Shown: positions 25,332 to 33,409 of the stretch, piece by piece
Position numbering within the stretch: the stretch's first letter is position 1
How the letters are laid out: the number at the start of each line of letters is the position of its first letter
Origin: Streptomyces capillispiralis
Lineage (GTDB): Bacteria; Actinomycetota; Actinomycetes; Streptomycetales; Streptomycetaceae
NCBI RefSeq assembly: GCF_007829875.1
Contig: NZ_VIWV01000001.1
Span: 7,514,001 to 7,578,000, forward strand
Direction: 5' to 3'
DNA: 64,000 nt
Program-made: the position numbers and the translations under genes
Notes under the pieces: generated by a model
What the model was told of the DNA's origin: nothing
The model's database searches: none
Seen by the model: the letters and a program-made list of their open reading frames with translations, nothing else

Positions 25332-26626
25332 GAGGCGGAGGATCCTGTCGTACGGCGGGAGCGCTGGCCGGGGAACACCCAGGCCCGCAGGAGGAGGAAG
25401 CGCAGCAGGGTCGCGGCCAGGTTGGCGGCGATCAGCGTCAGCAGCTCCACGCGGGGGCCGGCGCCGGGCGCCGTGCTGTGCAGGACCGCCAGCGAGCCGC
25501 TGGTGAGGGCGAGACCGACCAGGAAGGCGACCAGTCCCTTGAGCTGGTGCCGCAGCACGCCGCCGCGGCCCCGCACCCCGAAGGTGAGCCGCCGGTTCGC
25601 GGCGGTGTTGGCGACGGCGCTCGCCAGCAGGGCGAGCGCGTTGGCCGCCTGGGCGCCCGCCGCGGGCCGGAGCATGCTGTAGAGCAGCAGGTAGAACAGG
25701 GTGCTGGCGACGCCGACGGCGGCGAAGCGGAGCAGCTGCGGGACCAGGGCGGGCGGCAGTCCCGCGGCCTCGTCGACCTCCTCGGGGCGGCGCAGCACGG
25801 CCAGCGGCAGCCGGCCGCCGGCCAGCGCACGCCCCAGCCGGGCCATGCCGCGCAGGTCCGCCAGCGCCGTCGCCAGGATGTCGACCCGGCTGTCGGGATC
25901 GTCCACCCAGTCCACCGGGACCTCGTGGATGCGCAGCCCGGCGCGCTCGGCGATCACCAGCATCTCGGTGTCGAAGAACCACTCCTGGTCCTCCACCAGC
26001 GGCAGCAGCCGTTCGGCCACGTCCCGCCGCACCGCCTTGAAGCCGCACTGCGCGTCGGAGAACCCCACCGCGAGGGTGCCGCGCAGCAGCCCGTTGTAGC
26101 AGCGGGAGATGAACTCCCGCTTCGGCCCGCGCACCACCCGCGAGCCGCGGGCCAGCCGGGTGCCGATCGCGATGTCCGAGTGCCCGGAGATCAGCGGGGC
26201 CACCAGCGGCAGCAGGGCCGCCAGGTCGGTGGACAGGTCCACGTCCAGGTAGGCGAGCACCGGGGCGGACGACCGCGACCAGGCGGAGTGCAGGGCACGG
26301 CCGCGCCCCTTCTCGGCCAGCCGTATCCAGTCCGTCCCGGGCAGTTCCGCGGCCAGGCGCTCGGCGATCTCCGGGGTGCGGTCCGTACTGGCGTTGTCGG
26401 CGATGGTGATGCGGAAGGAGTAGGGAAAGGTTTCCGCGAGGTGTGCGTGGAGCCGGCGGACACAGGGCTCCAGGTCGTTCTCCTCGTTGTGCACGGGCAC
26501 GACCACGTCCAGGACGGGCGCCGGGTGGCGGGCCGGCAGCGGCGCCCGGCGCGGCAGCGCCAGCAGGGCCGCGGACGTGGCGGAGGTGCGGCGGTCGATC
26601 GGTGTCGACCGCCTCGCGGTTGTCAT
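25328..26626 (-). CDS. Fused GT2 glycosyltransferase and GtrA-like membrane protein
   Basis: A 432-residue fusion. Residues about 38-270 are a family 2 glycosyltransferase with DVVVPVHNEENDLEPC, the DxD-like AYLDVDLSTDL, and a later SDAQCGFKAVRR, as in dolichol/polyprenyl-phosphate mannose or glucose synthases. Residues about 290-420 form four membrane segments of the GtrA type (LLRFAAVGVASTLFYLLLYS), thought to flip or guide the lipid-linked sugar. The N-terminal 35 residues are Arg/Ala-rich. It is the first of four minus-strand genes. A fused synthase and flippase-like unit next to a GT-C enzyme is a logical pair for adding sugars outside the membrane. Confidence 0.85.
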   Translation of the reverse strand: MTTARRSTPIDRRTSATSAALLALPRRAPLPARHPAPVLDVVVPVHNEENDLEPCVRRLHAHLAETFPYSFRITIADNASTDRTPEIAERLAAELPGTDWIRLAEKGRGRALHSAWSRSSAPVLAYLDVDLSTDLAALLPLVAPLISGHSDIAIGTRLARGSRVVRGPKREFISRCYNGLLRGTLAVGFSDAQCGFKAVRRDVAERLLPLVEDQEWFFDTEMLVIAERAGLRIHEVPVDWVDDPDSRVDILATALADLRGMARLGRALAGGRLPLAVLRRPEEVDEAAGLPPALVPQLLRFAAVGVASTLFYLLLYSMLRPAAGAQAANALALLASAVANTAANRRLTFGVRGRGGVLRHQLKGLVAFLVGLALTSGSLAVLHSTAPGAGPRVELLTLIAANLAATLLRFLLLRAWVFPGQRSRRTTGSSAS

Positions 26627-26761
26627 GACGGGATCACGGTCTCTTTCCGGCTACGGCACGGCGGGGGCCCGGGTGGGGGCATGCCTCAGGCGCTCGAGGT
26701 GGGTGGTGGGGTGGAACGGCCGGGGCGGAGGCCGCCTCGGGGCGGGACGGCGGTGCGGTCG

Positions 26762-27259
26762 CTAGCCGCTGCCGGACGTCGTGCCGTCGGCGGGGACGGA
26801 GGGCCCCCGGGCCGTCGACGGGGGCGTGGCCGGCGGCACGGAGGTGACCGGCGGGGCGGCCGGCGTCGTCGTCCCGCCGGCGCCGCCGGACGGGGTGGAC
26901 GTCGGGGGAGGGACCGAGGTGGCGGCGGACCCGGGAGCCGTGGTGCCGGGCGTGCTCGTCGGCGGGTGGGACGTGCTCGGGGCGTGCGTCGTCGGCGCCG
27001 GGGACGACGCGGGCGCCGACGGACTGGTCGCCGGCAGGGGCCGGTGGTCGGCCGGCCGGGAGCCGGCGGCCGACAGCAGCGCCAGCCCCACCCCGAGCCC
27101 CGTCACCGCGAGCGCCGAGCCGCCGGCCCGCCACAGCAGCCGCGACCGGCGGCGGGCCCGGATGCCCTGGTACAGGCGCCGCCGGTGCTCGGGCGCGAAG
27201 GGGGCCCGCTGCCCGGAGTCGCGCATCATGCGCGTCAGCTCCTGCTCGAAGTCGTCCAT
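26762..27259 (-). CDS. Membrane partner of the adjacent SigE-type sigma factor (anti-sigma-like)
   Basis: A 165-residue protein: a charged cytoplasmic head (MDDFEQELTRMMRD to RRRSRLLW), one membrane segment (about residues 45-65), then a long extracellular tail of Pro, Ser, Thr and Ala. It is encoded directly after the sigma factor, the usual place for an anti-sigma factor, but no zinc-binding HxxxCxxC motif is seen. The start at 27259 has GGGGAGA seven bases away; another ATG at 27274 overlaps the sigma stop as ATGA. It may be a non-zinc anti-sigma or an effector that senses the cell wall. Role inferred from context. Confidence 0.65.
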   Translation of the reverse strand: MDDFEQELTRMMRDSGQRAPFAPEHRRRLYQGIRARRRSRLLWRAGGSALAVTGLGVGLALLSAAGSRPADHRPLPATSPSAPASSPAPTTHAPSTSHPPTSTPGTTAPGSAATSVPPPTSTPSGGAGGTTTPAAPPVTSVPPATPPSTARGPSVPADGTTSGSG

Positions 27260-27270
27260 CGCTTCTCCCC

Positions 27271-27777
27271 TCATCCCACGGGACTGACGGAGTCGGACAG
27301 GATCTGCCGCAGCCGCGCCACGCCGCGCGAGGCGTGGGAGCGGGCGGTGCCCACCGGGCAGCCGAGGGTCTGCGCCACCTGGCTCTCCGGCAGGTCCTCG
27401 TAGTAGCGCAGCACCACGGCCGCCCGCTGCCGGGGCGGCAGCAGGGCCAGCGCGGCCTCCAGCCGGGAGCGTTCGGCGACGGCCGAGGAGACGTCGCCGG
27501 GTCCCGGCCGGTCCGGCAGTTCACCCACCGGACGCTCCCCCCACCAGCGTCGCCGGGCCGAACGGGCCGCCAGCCGCACCAGGATCTGGCGCACATACGC
27601 GTCGGGCGCCTGCTCGGCGACCTTCGGCCAGGCGAACCACAGCTTCACCAGGGCCTCCTGGACGAGGTCCTCGGCGCGCTGCCGGTCACCGCCGGTGAGC
27701 AGCCGCGCGACATGGAGCAGCGCCGACCAGCGGGCGGCCACGAACTCGTCGAAGCCGTCTGCCCGAAACCGCTCCAT
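27271..27777 (-). CDS. SigE-family ECF RNA polymerase sigma factor
   Basis: The 168-residue protein has sigma region 2 (RAEDLVQEALVKLWFAWPKV) and region 4 with the helix-turn-helix ESQVAQTLGCPVGTARSHAS, the pattern of the Streptomyces SigE family of ECF sigmas. The preferred start is ATG 27777; TTG 27801 is also possible behind AAGGGG. Directly downstream and coupled is the membrane anti-sigma-like gene. The promoter would lie in 27778-27884, to the left of a large terminator hairpin that isolates it from the gene upstream. Target genes cannot be inferred. Confidence 0.85.
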   Translation of the reverse strand: MERFRADGFDEFVAARWSALLHVARLLTGGDRQRAEDLVQEALVKLWFAWPKVAEQAPDAYVRQILVRLAARSARRRWWGERPVGELPDRPGPGDVSSAVAERSRLEAALALLPPRQRAAVVLRYYEDLPESQVAQTLGCPVGTARSHASRGVARLRQILSDSVSPVG

Positions 27778-27884
27778 TCCCACCGCCCCGCATTCGAACA
27801 ACCCCTTGCACCTCAGACAAAGACTCTTGGCCCCGCGAAACGATGCACCGAAGCGCTGTGATCCACCTCACCTCGCACACGCGA

Positions 27885-27946
27885 AGGGGCGGGTCGTGTG
27901 CTGCTCGCCCGCACGCATGCGGTCGAGCAGCACACGACCCGCCCCT
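27885..27946 (-). terminator. Very long hairpin terminator (23-bp perfect stem)
   Basis: Arms 27885-27907 and 27924-27946 are perfectly complementary over 23 bp. Inside, after one mismatch, a further CCGCA/TGCGG pairs with a CGCA loop. It lies 22 bases downstream of the small minus-strand gene ending at 27968 and upstream of the sigma gene. This is the strongest hairpin in the window and very probably a terminator, working in either direction. Confidence 0.8.
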
Positions 27947-27967
27947 GGTGGACGGGCGGTGGCCCTC

Positions 27968-28318
27968 CTAGGTACGGTCGCCCTTCGGCTTGCCCCGCTG
28001 GTCGGGGGTGCCGTGCGGCGGCGGGCCGAACGGCTGCGGCGAGGTCGCCGGCGTGACCGGCGACCCGGCACGGCCGCCGCCCCGCTCGGGCCGGAGCGCG
28101 TCCGGGTCGCCGGACGTCGGCTCGGCACCCTGGCGCAGCTGCTCCAGCCGGGCCGTCAGCACTTCGGTCACCGGGACCCGGTCGGCGTGCGCCCGCTCGT
28201 AGGCCAGCAGTTCCTCGACCTCACCCGCGGACAGCGAGCGGACCCGGCTCTCCAGCCCGCCGAGGGGCAGATGGTCGTAATCCGGCAGCGGCAGGCCGGT
28301 GCGGGCGGGATCTGCCAT
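27968..28318 (-). CDS. Small conserved actinobacterial protein (DUF8129-like)
   Basis: A 116-residue soluble protein. The N-terminal half, with LPLPDYDHLPLGGLESRVRS and ELLAYERAHADRVPVTEVL, is a short helical motif conserved in actinobacterial proteins of unknown function. The C-terminal half is Pro/Gly-rich and low in complexity. ATG at 28318 is chosen; GTG at 28327 is too close to its purines. A near-perfect 21-bp direct repeat lies just upstream. No function can be assigned. Confidence 0.6.
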   Translation of the reverse strand: MADPARTGLPLPDYDHLPLGGLESRVRSLSAGEVEELLAYERAHADRVPVTEVLTARLEQLRQGAEPTSGDPDALRPERGGGRAGSPVTPATSPQPFGPPPHGTPDQRGKPKGDRT

Positions 28319-28342
28319 GGTTCTCACTTCCCTGTGTGCGAC

Positions 28343-28389
28343 GTGTTCGACGGGTACGACGTGACGTCGTGTTCGACCGGTACGACGTG
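28343..28389. repeat. Two 21-bp direct repeats upstream of the small conserved gene
   Basis: GTGTTCGACGGGTACGACGT(G) at 28343-28363 recurs at 28369-28389 with one change, a 26-bp period. Between and within them ACGTCGT (28364-28370) is inverted as ACGACGT (28382-28388). Position upstream of the gene starting at 28318 suggests tandem operator sites on its promoter, but it could be simple duplication. Confidence 0.45.
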
Positions 28390-28450
28390 TTCTTCGCGAA
28401 CGGCTGACGAGGGGCCGTCGTGGACGGCGGTCCGCAGTGCGGGCGGGCGG

Positions 28451-28831
28451 TCAGTGGCGGCCCGGTCCTCCGCTGCCGAACCCCCCGCTGCCGCCCTCCT
28501 CCCAGCGCGGCCGCTCCTGCGACGCGCTCGGGCGGGTGCCGGCGTTGCCGTGGTCCTTGAGTTCGTGGGGCGTCAGGCGCTCGTCGCTTCTGGGCACCTC
28601 GTCCGGGTCCCGGCGCTCCCGTACCTCGTGGACCGGGCCGCCCTCCGGCATCCGGGGCTGTTCCTCAGGGCGGGGCCGGCGCACCGTGCTCTTCCTGACC
28701 CGGCGGCTGCCGAAGACGAACATGCCGATCAGCAGGGCGAGCACCACCACGCCCGCCACCACGAGTCCGGCACCGAGGGCACCGCGGCCCGCCGCGAGGT
28801 CGGCCGCTTCCATCCAAGAGGTGTTCATCAT
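28451..28831 (-). CDS. DUF6479 family single-pass membrane protein
   Basis: A 126-residue protein with one membrane segment (about residues 18-42, rich in Gly/Val/Leu) followed by a charged cytoplasmic tail. The tail has RRPRPEEQPRMPEGGPVHEV and ERLTPHELKDHG, sequences typical of the Streptomyces DUF6479 family of unknown function. The start may be either of two adjacent ATG codons (28831 or 28828). The C-terminus is Gly-rich. It lies 132 bases downstream of the small conserved gene on the same strand side, but the terminators and repeats suggest separate control. Confidence 0.8.
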   Translation of the reverse strand: MMNTSWMEAADLAAGRGALGAGLVVAGVVVLALLIGMFVFGSRRVRKSTVRRPRPEEQPRMPEGGPVHEVRERRDPDEVPRSDERLTPHELKDHGNAGTRPSASQERPRWEEGGSGGFGSGGPGRH

Positions 28832-28948
28832 GGCTCGCGAGTACCCCCGGTCCTGGTCACGAACCCGCTCACCTCACCGCGGGAACGCGCCCGCGCCGTC
28901 CCTGCGGGCGCCGGGTTTGACGGCCGTGGCGGCGGCTACCCGCGCGGT

Positions 28949-29320
28949 GTGACGACGACATCTCAGAAGGAGCTGTTCCGGTTCCTGGAGGACCGCTTCG
29001 CCTGCGCCCAGGCGTGCACGGAGTGCGCCCGGGCGTGTGCGATGCGGGCGAGTCTGGTGGACCCGGACGGCACCGAGAACCAGGAACTCGTACGACGCAA
29101 GGGCATCATGTGCGCGGAGGTGTGCGACGCGACGTGCCGGGTGCTGTCCGAGCAGAACCAGGTGGACGAGGCGACCATCCGGATCCAGGTGGAGTGGTGC
29201 CGCCAGGTGTGCCTGGAGAGCGCGCAGGTGTTCGACGGCCACCCCGAGGCGGAGCGGGCCGCCCAGGCGTGCCGCGACTGCGCACGCGCGTGCACGGAAT
29301 TCCTCGTCACCCTGAACTGA
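28949..29320 (+). CDS. Cys-rich four-helix-bundle copper-storage-like protein (Csp-like)
   Basis: A 123-residue protein with twelve cysteines in helical spacing: ACAQACTECARAC, MCAEVCDATC, WCRQVC and ACRDCARAC. This is the layout of the cytosolic Csp/DUF326 copper-storage family, in which cysteines line the inside of a four-helix bundle and bind many Cu(I) ions. There is no signal peptide, consistent with the cytosolic Csp3 type. GTG at 28949 gives the usual length; the ribosome site is weak. No copper-exporting ATPase or copper regulator is nearby. Confidence 0.82.
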   Translation: MTTTSQKELFRFLEDRFACAQACTECARACAMRASLVDPDGTENQELVRRKGIMCAEVCDATCRVLSEQNQVDEATIRIQVEWCRQVCLESAQVFDGHPEAERAAQACRDCARACTEFLVTLN

Positions 29321-29449
29321 CGCGAGCGTGCCGAGGAACCGGCGTGAATGGGCCGACGGCGGCGTGCCGGGCGGAGGGCTCATCGGTCGCGGGGAGTAGG
29401 TCCCGCGCCCCAGGCGCGCCGCTCCCCTGCCTGGCTAGGGTCGGTGCCC

Positions 29450-29911
29450 ATGAAGACCACGGAGACCGTCCCACGCCGGACGGCGGAGCGCAGGCGCGAC
29501 GTCCTCGAACGCCTCGGCACGGAGCGGGACGTATGGCTGTCGACGGCCCACCCCGATCACGGTCCGCACCAGGTGCCCCTGTGGTTCTCGTGGGACGGGC
29601 GGGCGCTGTGGATGTGCACCGGCGCCACCTCCGTCACCGCGCGCAACGTCCGCGCGGAGCCGCGCGTGCGCCTGTCGCTGCCGGACACCTTCGACGTGGT
29701 GCTGCTCCAGGGTGAGGCGGAGTGCTTCCCGGACCAGGAGGTGCCCGACGGCGCGGCGCGGGCGTTCGCCGACAAGTTCGGGTGGGATCCCCGCGGAGAA
29801 GAGGGCTCCTTCGTGTACGTACGCGTGGTCCCGCGGACCGTGCGCGCCTGGCGTGGCGTGCCGGAACTGCGCGGGAGGGTCGTCATGCGCGACGGGACGT
29901 GGCTGGAGTAG
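29450..29911 (+). CDS. Pyridoxamine-5'-phosphate-oxidase-like flavin/F420-binding protein
   Basis: A 153-residue single-domain protein of the split-barrel PNPOx-like superfamily. Near the middle ARNVRAEPRVRLSL and earlier PHQVPLWFSWDGRALWM are the usual conserved blocks of actinobacterial members, many of which bind F420. Ligand and substrate are unknown. A -10-like TAGGGT lies 9-14 bases before the ATG at 29450 and no Shine-Dalgarno is visible, so the transcript may be leaderless. Confidence 0.75.
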   Translation: MKTTETVPRRTAERRRDVLERLGTERDVWLSTAHPDHGPHQVPLWFSWDGRALWMCTGATSVTARNVRAEPRVRLSLPDTFDVVLLQGEAECFPDQEVPDGAARAFADKFGWDPRGEEGSFVYVRVVPRTVRAWRGVPELRGRVVMRDGTWLE

Positions 29912-29977
29912 CGCCCGGCCGGCTCGACCGGTCCGCGGGCCAGGCACATCGCCGGGCCCGCTGATGGGGTGGCCGGC

Positions 29978-30373
29978 ATGACCGACCTCGCCCCCGTCGC
30001 CCGGCCGCCTGCCCCCGTCGAGACCGAGCGGCTCGTGCTCCGGGAGCCCGAGGCCCGGGACCGTGCGGCGTTCGTCGACTGCCGGCGTCACCGGCGTCGC
30101 GCTCGACGGGGCGATGATCGGCCAGATCCTCCTCAGGAGGCCCCGGCTTCGCCGCGAGGCGCACCGAGCCGGTGTTCGCGGTCCGGGTGGCGAGCACCAC
30201 GGGCTCGCCGGGGGCGACGGAGCACCGTCGCCCCCGGCCGCTGTAAGCAAGGTCGACCCCGGCTACCTGTGCCTGCCGCGGGCGTGGGGACGCGGGAGTG
30301 CACCGAGGTGGAGCGGTTCCGGGCCTGGGGCGCCGAGCGGTGGTTCGGCCTGCGGGCGGCGACACGTCCGGGT
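29978..30373 (+). pseudogene. Decayed GNAT acetyltransferase
   Basis: The start reads like a GNAT: ATG at 29978, then PVETERLVLREPEARDRAAF. After about 35 residues the frame is lost. Matching fragments continue in the +1 frame (TGVALDGAMIGQILLRRP and GYLCLPRAWGRG) and again in the first frame (VERFRAWGAERWFGLR). At least two frameshifts and a lost middle are needed, so it cannot make an intact enzyme. A 14-bp hairpin lies inside. Confidence 0.6.
30207..30238. terminator. 14-bp hairpin inside the GNAT remnant
   Basis: GCCGGGGGCGACGG (30207-30220) and CCGTCGCCCCCGGC (30225-30238) pair perfectly around an AGCA loop. It lies inside the decayed GNAT gene, which would be strange inside a working gene but fits a terminator acquired or left after decay. 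Confidence 0.5.
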
Positions 30374-30458
30374 GCCGGGAACGCGATACCGGCTCCGTCC
30401 CGGGGCGGCGCGGGTAACAGTGGTCGGAGCGGACTGCGCGACGAACAAGGAGCACCCC

Positions 30459-30899
30459 GTGGCGATCCAGCGGATGGACAACGTGGCCGTCGTCGTCGAC
30501 GACCTGGAGGCGGCCGTCGCCTTCTTCACCGAGCTCGGGATGGAGCTGGAGGGCGAGGCGCGGATCGAGGGGGTCTGGGCGGACCGCACGGTCGGCCTCG
30601 ACGGGGTCCGCAGCGCCATCGCGATGATGCGCACCCCCGACGGCCACGGCAGGCTGGAGCTGACGAAGTTCCACACCCCCGCGGCCGTCGCGGCCGGACC
30701 GCCCCACCCGCCCCCCAACACGCTGGGCCTGCACCGGGTCATGTTCGCCGTCGACGACATCGACGACACCATCGCCCGCCTGCGCCGCCATGGCGCCGAA
30801 CTCCTCGGCGAGGTCGCGCAGTACGAGAACGCCTACCGGCTCTGCAACCTCCGCGGCCCCGCGGGCATCATCGTCGCCCTGGCCGAACGGATCGGCTAG
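30459..30899 (+). CDS. VOC-superfamily (glyoxalase/bleomycin-resistance-like) protein
   Basis: A 146-residue protein made of two beta-alpha-beta-beta-beta units: DNVAVVVDDLEAAVAFFTELG at the start and HRVMFAVDDIDDTIARLRRHG in the second half. This vicinal-oxygen-chelate fold binds a metal ion or small ligand. Substrate is unknown. GTG at 30459 has AAGGAG six bases away. It lies downstream of the decayed GNAT. Confidence 0.85.
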   Translation: MAIQRMDNVAVVVDDLEAAVAFFTELGMELEGEARIEGVWADRTVGLDGVRSAIAMMRTPDGHGRLELTKFHTPAAVAAGPPHPPPNTLGLHRVMFAVDDIDDTIARLRRHGAELLGEVAQYENAYRLCNLRGPAGIIVALAERIG

Positions 30900-31062
30900 C
30901 TTCCGCCCCCGGTCGAACCTTCTGGTCACCGGGGCGGCCAGGGCGGGGGACGGGCCGAAGGGTGCGGGAGCGCCCGGCACCGTACAAACTCGGGCGAGTT
31001 GTCGCCATACTGGACGAGCCAGGGGAGGGCGCTGCGGACTGCGACGGGGGCGGGCTGGGGAG

Positions 31063-33360
31063 ATGGGGGACAGCAGGCTGATCCACGGCCGGTACCGGCT
31101 GCTGGACCGGATCGGGCGCGGCGGCATGGGGGAGGTGTGGCGGGCGCGGGACGAGTCGCTGGGGCGGCAGGTCGCCGTCAAGTGCCTCAACCCCCTCGTC
31201 CCGCAGCACGATCAGTCGTCCGGCCGGGTGCTGCGCGAGCGGTTCCGCCGCGAGGCGCGGGTGGCGGCGGCCCTGCAGCACCGCGGGATCACGGTCGTGC
31301 ACGACTTCGGGGAGTCCGAGGGCGTGCTGTACCTGGTCATGGAGCTGCTCCAGGGCCGCAACCTCAGTCAGCTCCTGGAGGACAACAAGCAGCACCCGCT
31401 GCCGGTCGACGAGGTGGTGGAGATCGCCGAGCAGGTCGCCGCCGCGCTCGCCTACACCCACGACCAGGGCATCGTGCACCGGGACCTCAAGCCCGCCAAC
31501 ATCGTGCGGCTGGACGACGGCACGGTGAAGATCTGCGACTTCGGCATCGCCCGGCTCGGCCACGACATCGGGTTCACCTCCCGGCTGACCGGCACCGGCG
31601 TCGCCATGGGCACCCCGCACTACATGTCCCCGGAGCAGATCAGCGGCGCGGAGGTCGACCGGCGCAGCGATCTGTACTCCTTCGGATGTGTGTTGTACGA
31701 GATCGCCACCGGCGTACCGCCGTTCGACCTCGACGACGCCTGGGCGATCCTCGTCGGCCACCGCGACACCCCGCCCAGCCCGCCGCGCGTCCACCGCGCC
31801 GAACTGCCCGAGCGGCTGGAGGACATCATCCTGGACCTGCTGGCCAAGGAGCCCGGCGGGCGACCGGACAGCGCCCGCGAACTGGGCCGCCGGATCGGCG
31901 CGCTGCGGGCCGCGCCGGCCGGGGTGCCTGCCGCGGTGCCGGCCGCGGTGGCGGCCCGCCCGGAACCGCCGGGCCCGTCCGGGGCGACCGGGGGCGCCGT
32001 CCGCGCGCGACGCGCCGGTGAGCCGGGCCCCGCGGGGCGCCCGGCCCGGCTGCCGTCCTGGACCCGCGGCATGACCACCGGGCACAAGGCGGCCGGCACC
32101 GGACTGCGCGGCACACCCCCGGACCCGGCGTCCGGCCTGTCCGGCGAGTGGATCGCCCGCCCCGGGACCGCCTCCGGGGCGCAGCCCGCGCCGCAGGAGC
32201 GGCCCACCCCGTCACCGGAGGCGCTGACCGCCCTGGCCGGGCGGTACAACGCGGGCCTGAGCCTGGGACGCCTCGGCCGCTGGACGGAGGCGGGGGAGGT
32301 GCACCGCGCGGTCGCCGCCGAGCGCGAGCACATCCTCGGCCCGGACCACCCGGACACCCTCGCCAGCCGCTACGAGGTCGCGTTCACCCTGAGCCGCACC
32401 GGCCGCGCCGCCGAGGCGCTGCGCGGGTACAAGCACGTGGCGGAGGCCCGCATCCGCGCGCTCGGCGCCGACCACCCCGACACCCTCGCAGTCCGCCAGG
32501 AAATGGCGTACGTCCTCGCCCAGTCGGGGCGTCCCTTCGACGCCCACCAGGTGTACCTGTCCGTGCTCGCCGACCGCGAGCGGACCATGGGGCCCGACCA
32601 CCCGGACACCCTGCGCTGCCGGCACAACCTCGCGTTCAACCTCGGCCGGCTCGGCCGCCTGGAGGACTCGTACGGCATGGCCCGCGACGTGGCCGCCGCC
32701 CGCGCCCGGGTGCTCGGACCCGAGCACCCGGACACCCTCGTCACCCGGTACGACATCGCCTACACGCTCGGCCGGCTGGGCCGCTGGACGGAGGCGCTCC
32801 GGACCTACCGCGAGGTCGCCGAGGCCCGCGCCAGGGCGCTGGGCCCCGACCACCCCGACACCCTCGCCGCCCGCCACGAGATCGGCATCGGCCTGGGCCG
32901 CCTCGGCCAGGTCGCGCAGGCCCTCGACCACTACCGGGACCTGGTCGAGGACCGCACCCGCGTCCAGGGACCCACCCACCCCGAGACCCTGCGCGCCCGG
33001 CACGGCATCGGCGTCAACCTCGGCCGGCTCGGCCGCTGGGCGGAGGCCCTCGCCGAGTCCCGCGACGTGTGCGCCCTGCGGGAGCACGTCCTCGGCCCGG
33101 ACCACGCCGACACCCTGGTCAGCCGCCGCGAGGTCGCCGTGGGGCTGGGCTGGCTGGGCCGCTGGGCACAGGCGCTGACCGAGTACCGGCGGGTCGCCGA
33201 GGCCCGCGAGCGCGTCCTCGGCGCGGACCACCCCGACACCCTCGCCGCCCGCGACGACGAGGCGCACTGCCTGGACCGGCTGGGCCGCGGCGGGGAGGCG
33301 GCCGAGCTGCACCGCCGGGTGGCGGCACTGCGGCAGCGGCGGGCGGCCGGCGGCAGCTGA
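31063..33360 (+). CDS. Serine/threonine protein kinase with C-terminal TPR-like repeats
   Basis: Residues about 8-265 are a Hanks-type kinase: Gly loop IGRGGMGEVWRA, lysine in VAVKCL, catalytic HRDLKPANI and DFGIARLG. A Pro/Ala/Gly linker follows. Residues about 385-765 hold TPR-like units of 42 residues, eight of them exactly in period, each starting LGPDHPDTL or a variant. There is no membrane segment or PASTA domain, so it is a cytosolic kinase whose repeats probably bind other proteins. The total is 765 residues. ATG at 31063 gives the clean kinase start, but its GGGGAG is adjacent and unusually close. No regulator gene is directly coupled to it. Confidence 0.88.
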   Translation: MGDSRLIHGRYRLLDRIGRGGMGEVWRARDESLGRQVAVKCLNPLVPQHDQSSGRVLRERFRREARVAAALQHRGITVVHDFGESEGVLYLVMELLQGRNLSQLLEDNKQHPLPVDEVVEIAEQVAAALAYTHDQGIVHRDLKPANIVRLDDGTVKICDFGIARLGHDIGFTSRLTGTGVAMGTPHYMSPEQISGAEVDRRSDLYSFGCVLYEIATGVPPFDLDDAWAILVGHRDTPPSPPRVHRAELPERLEDIILDLLAKEPGGRPDSARELGRRIGALRAAPAGVPAAVPAAVAARPEPPGPSGATGGAVRARRAGEPGPAGRPARLPSWTRGMTTGHKAAGTGLRGTPPDPASGLSGEWIARPGTASGAQPAPQERPTPSPEALTALAGRYNAGLSLGRLGRWTEAGEVHRAVAAEREHILGPDHPDTLASRYEVAFTLSRTGRAAEALRGYKHVAEARIRALGADHPDTLAVRQEMAYVLAQSGRPFDAHQVYLSVLADRERTMGPDHPDTLRCRHNLAFNLGRLGRLEDSYGMARDVAAARARVLGPEHPDTLVTRYDIAYTLGRLGRWTEALRTYREVAEARARALGPDHPDTLAARHEIGIGLGRLGQVAQALDHYRDLVEDRTRVQGPTHPETLRARHGIGVNLGRLGRWAEALAESRDVCALREHVLGPDHADTLVSRREVAVGLGWLGRWAQALTEYRRVAEARERVLGADHPDTLAARDDEAHCLDRLGRGGEAAELHRRVAALRQRRAAGGS
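32335..33342 (+). repeat. Eight consecutive 126-bp coding repeats
   Basis: The kinase C-terminus is encoded by eight back-to-back 126-bp units with no insertion or deletion. Each encodes 42 residues starting with L/MGPxHPDTL and ending with xxxARxRx. The DNA units differ from each other, so they are old enough to have diverged, yet spacing is exact. A partial ninth unit precedes them. Confidence 0.85.
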
Positions 33361-33409
33361 TCCCCCACCACGTCTGGCCGGTCCGGATCACCGCGTGTTA
33401 CGAAGGACC

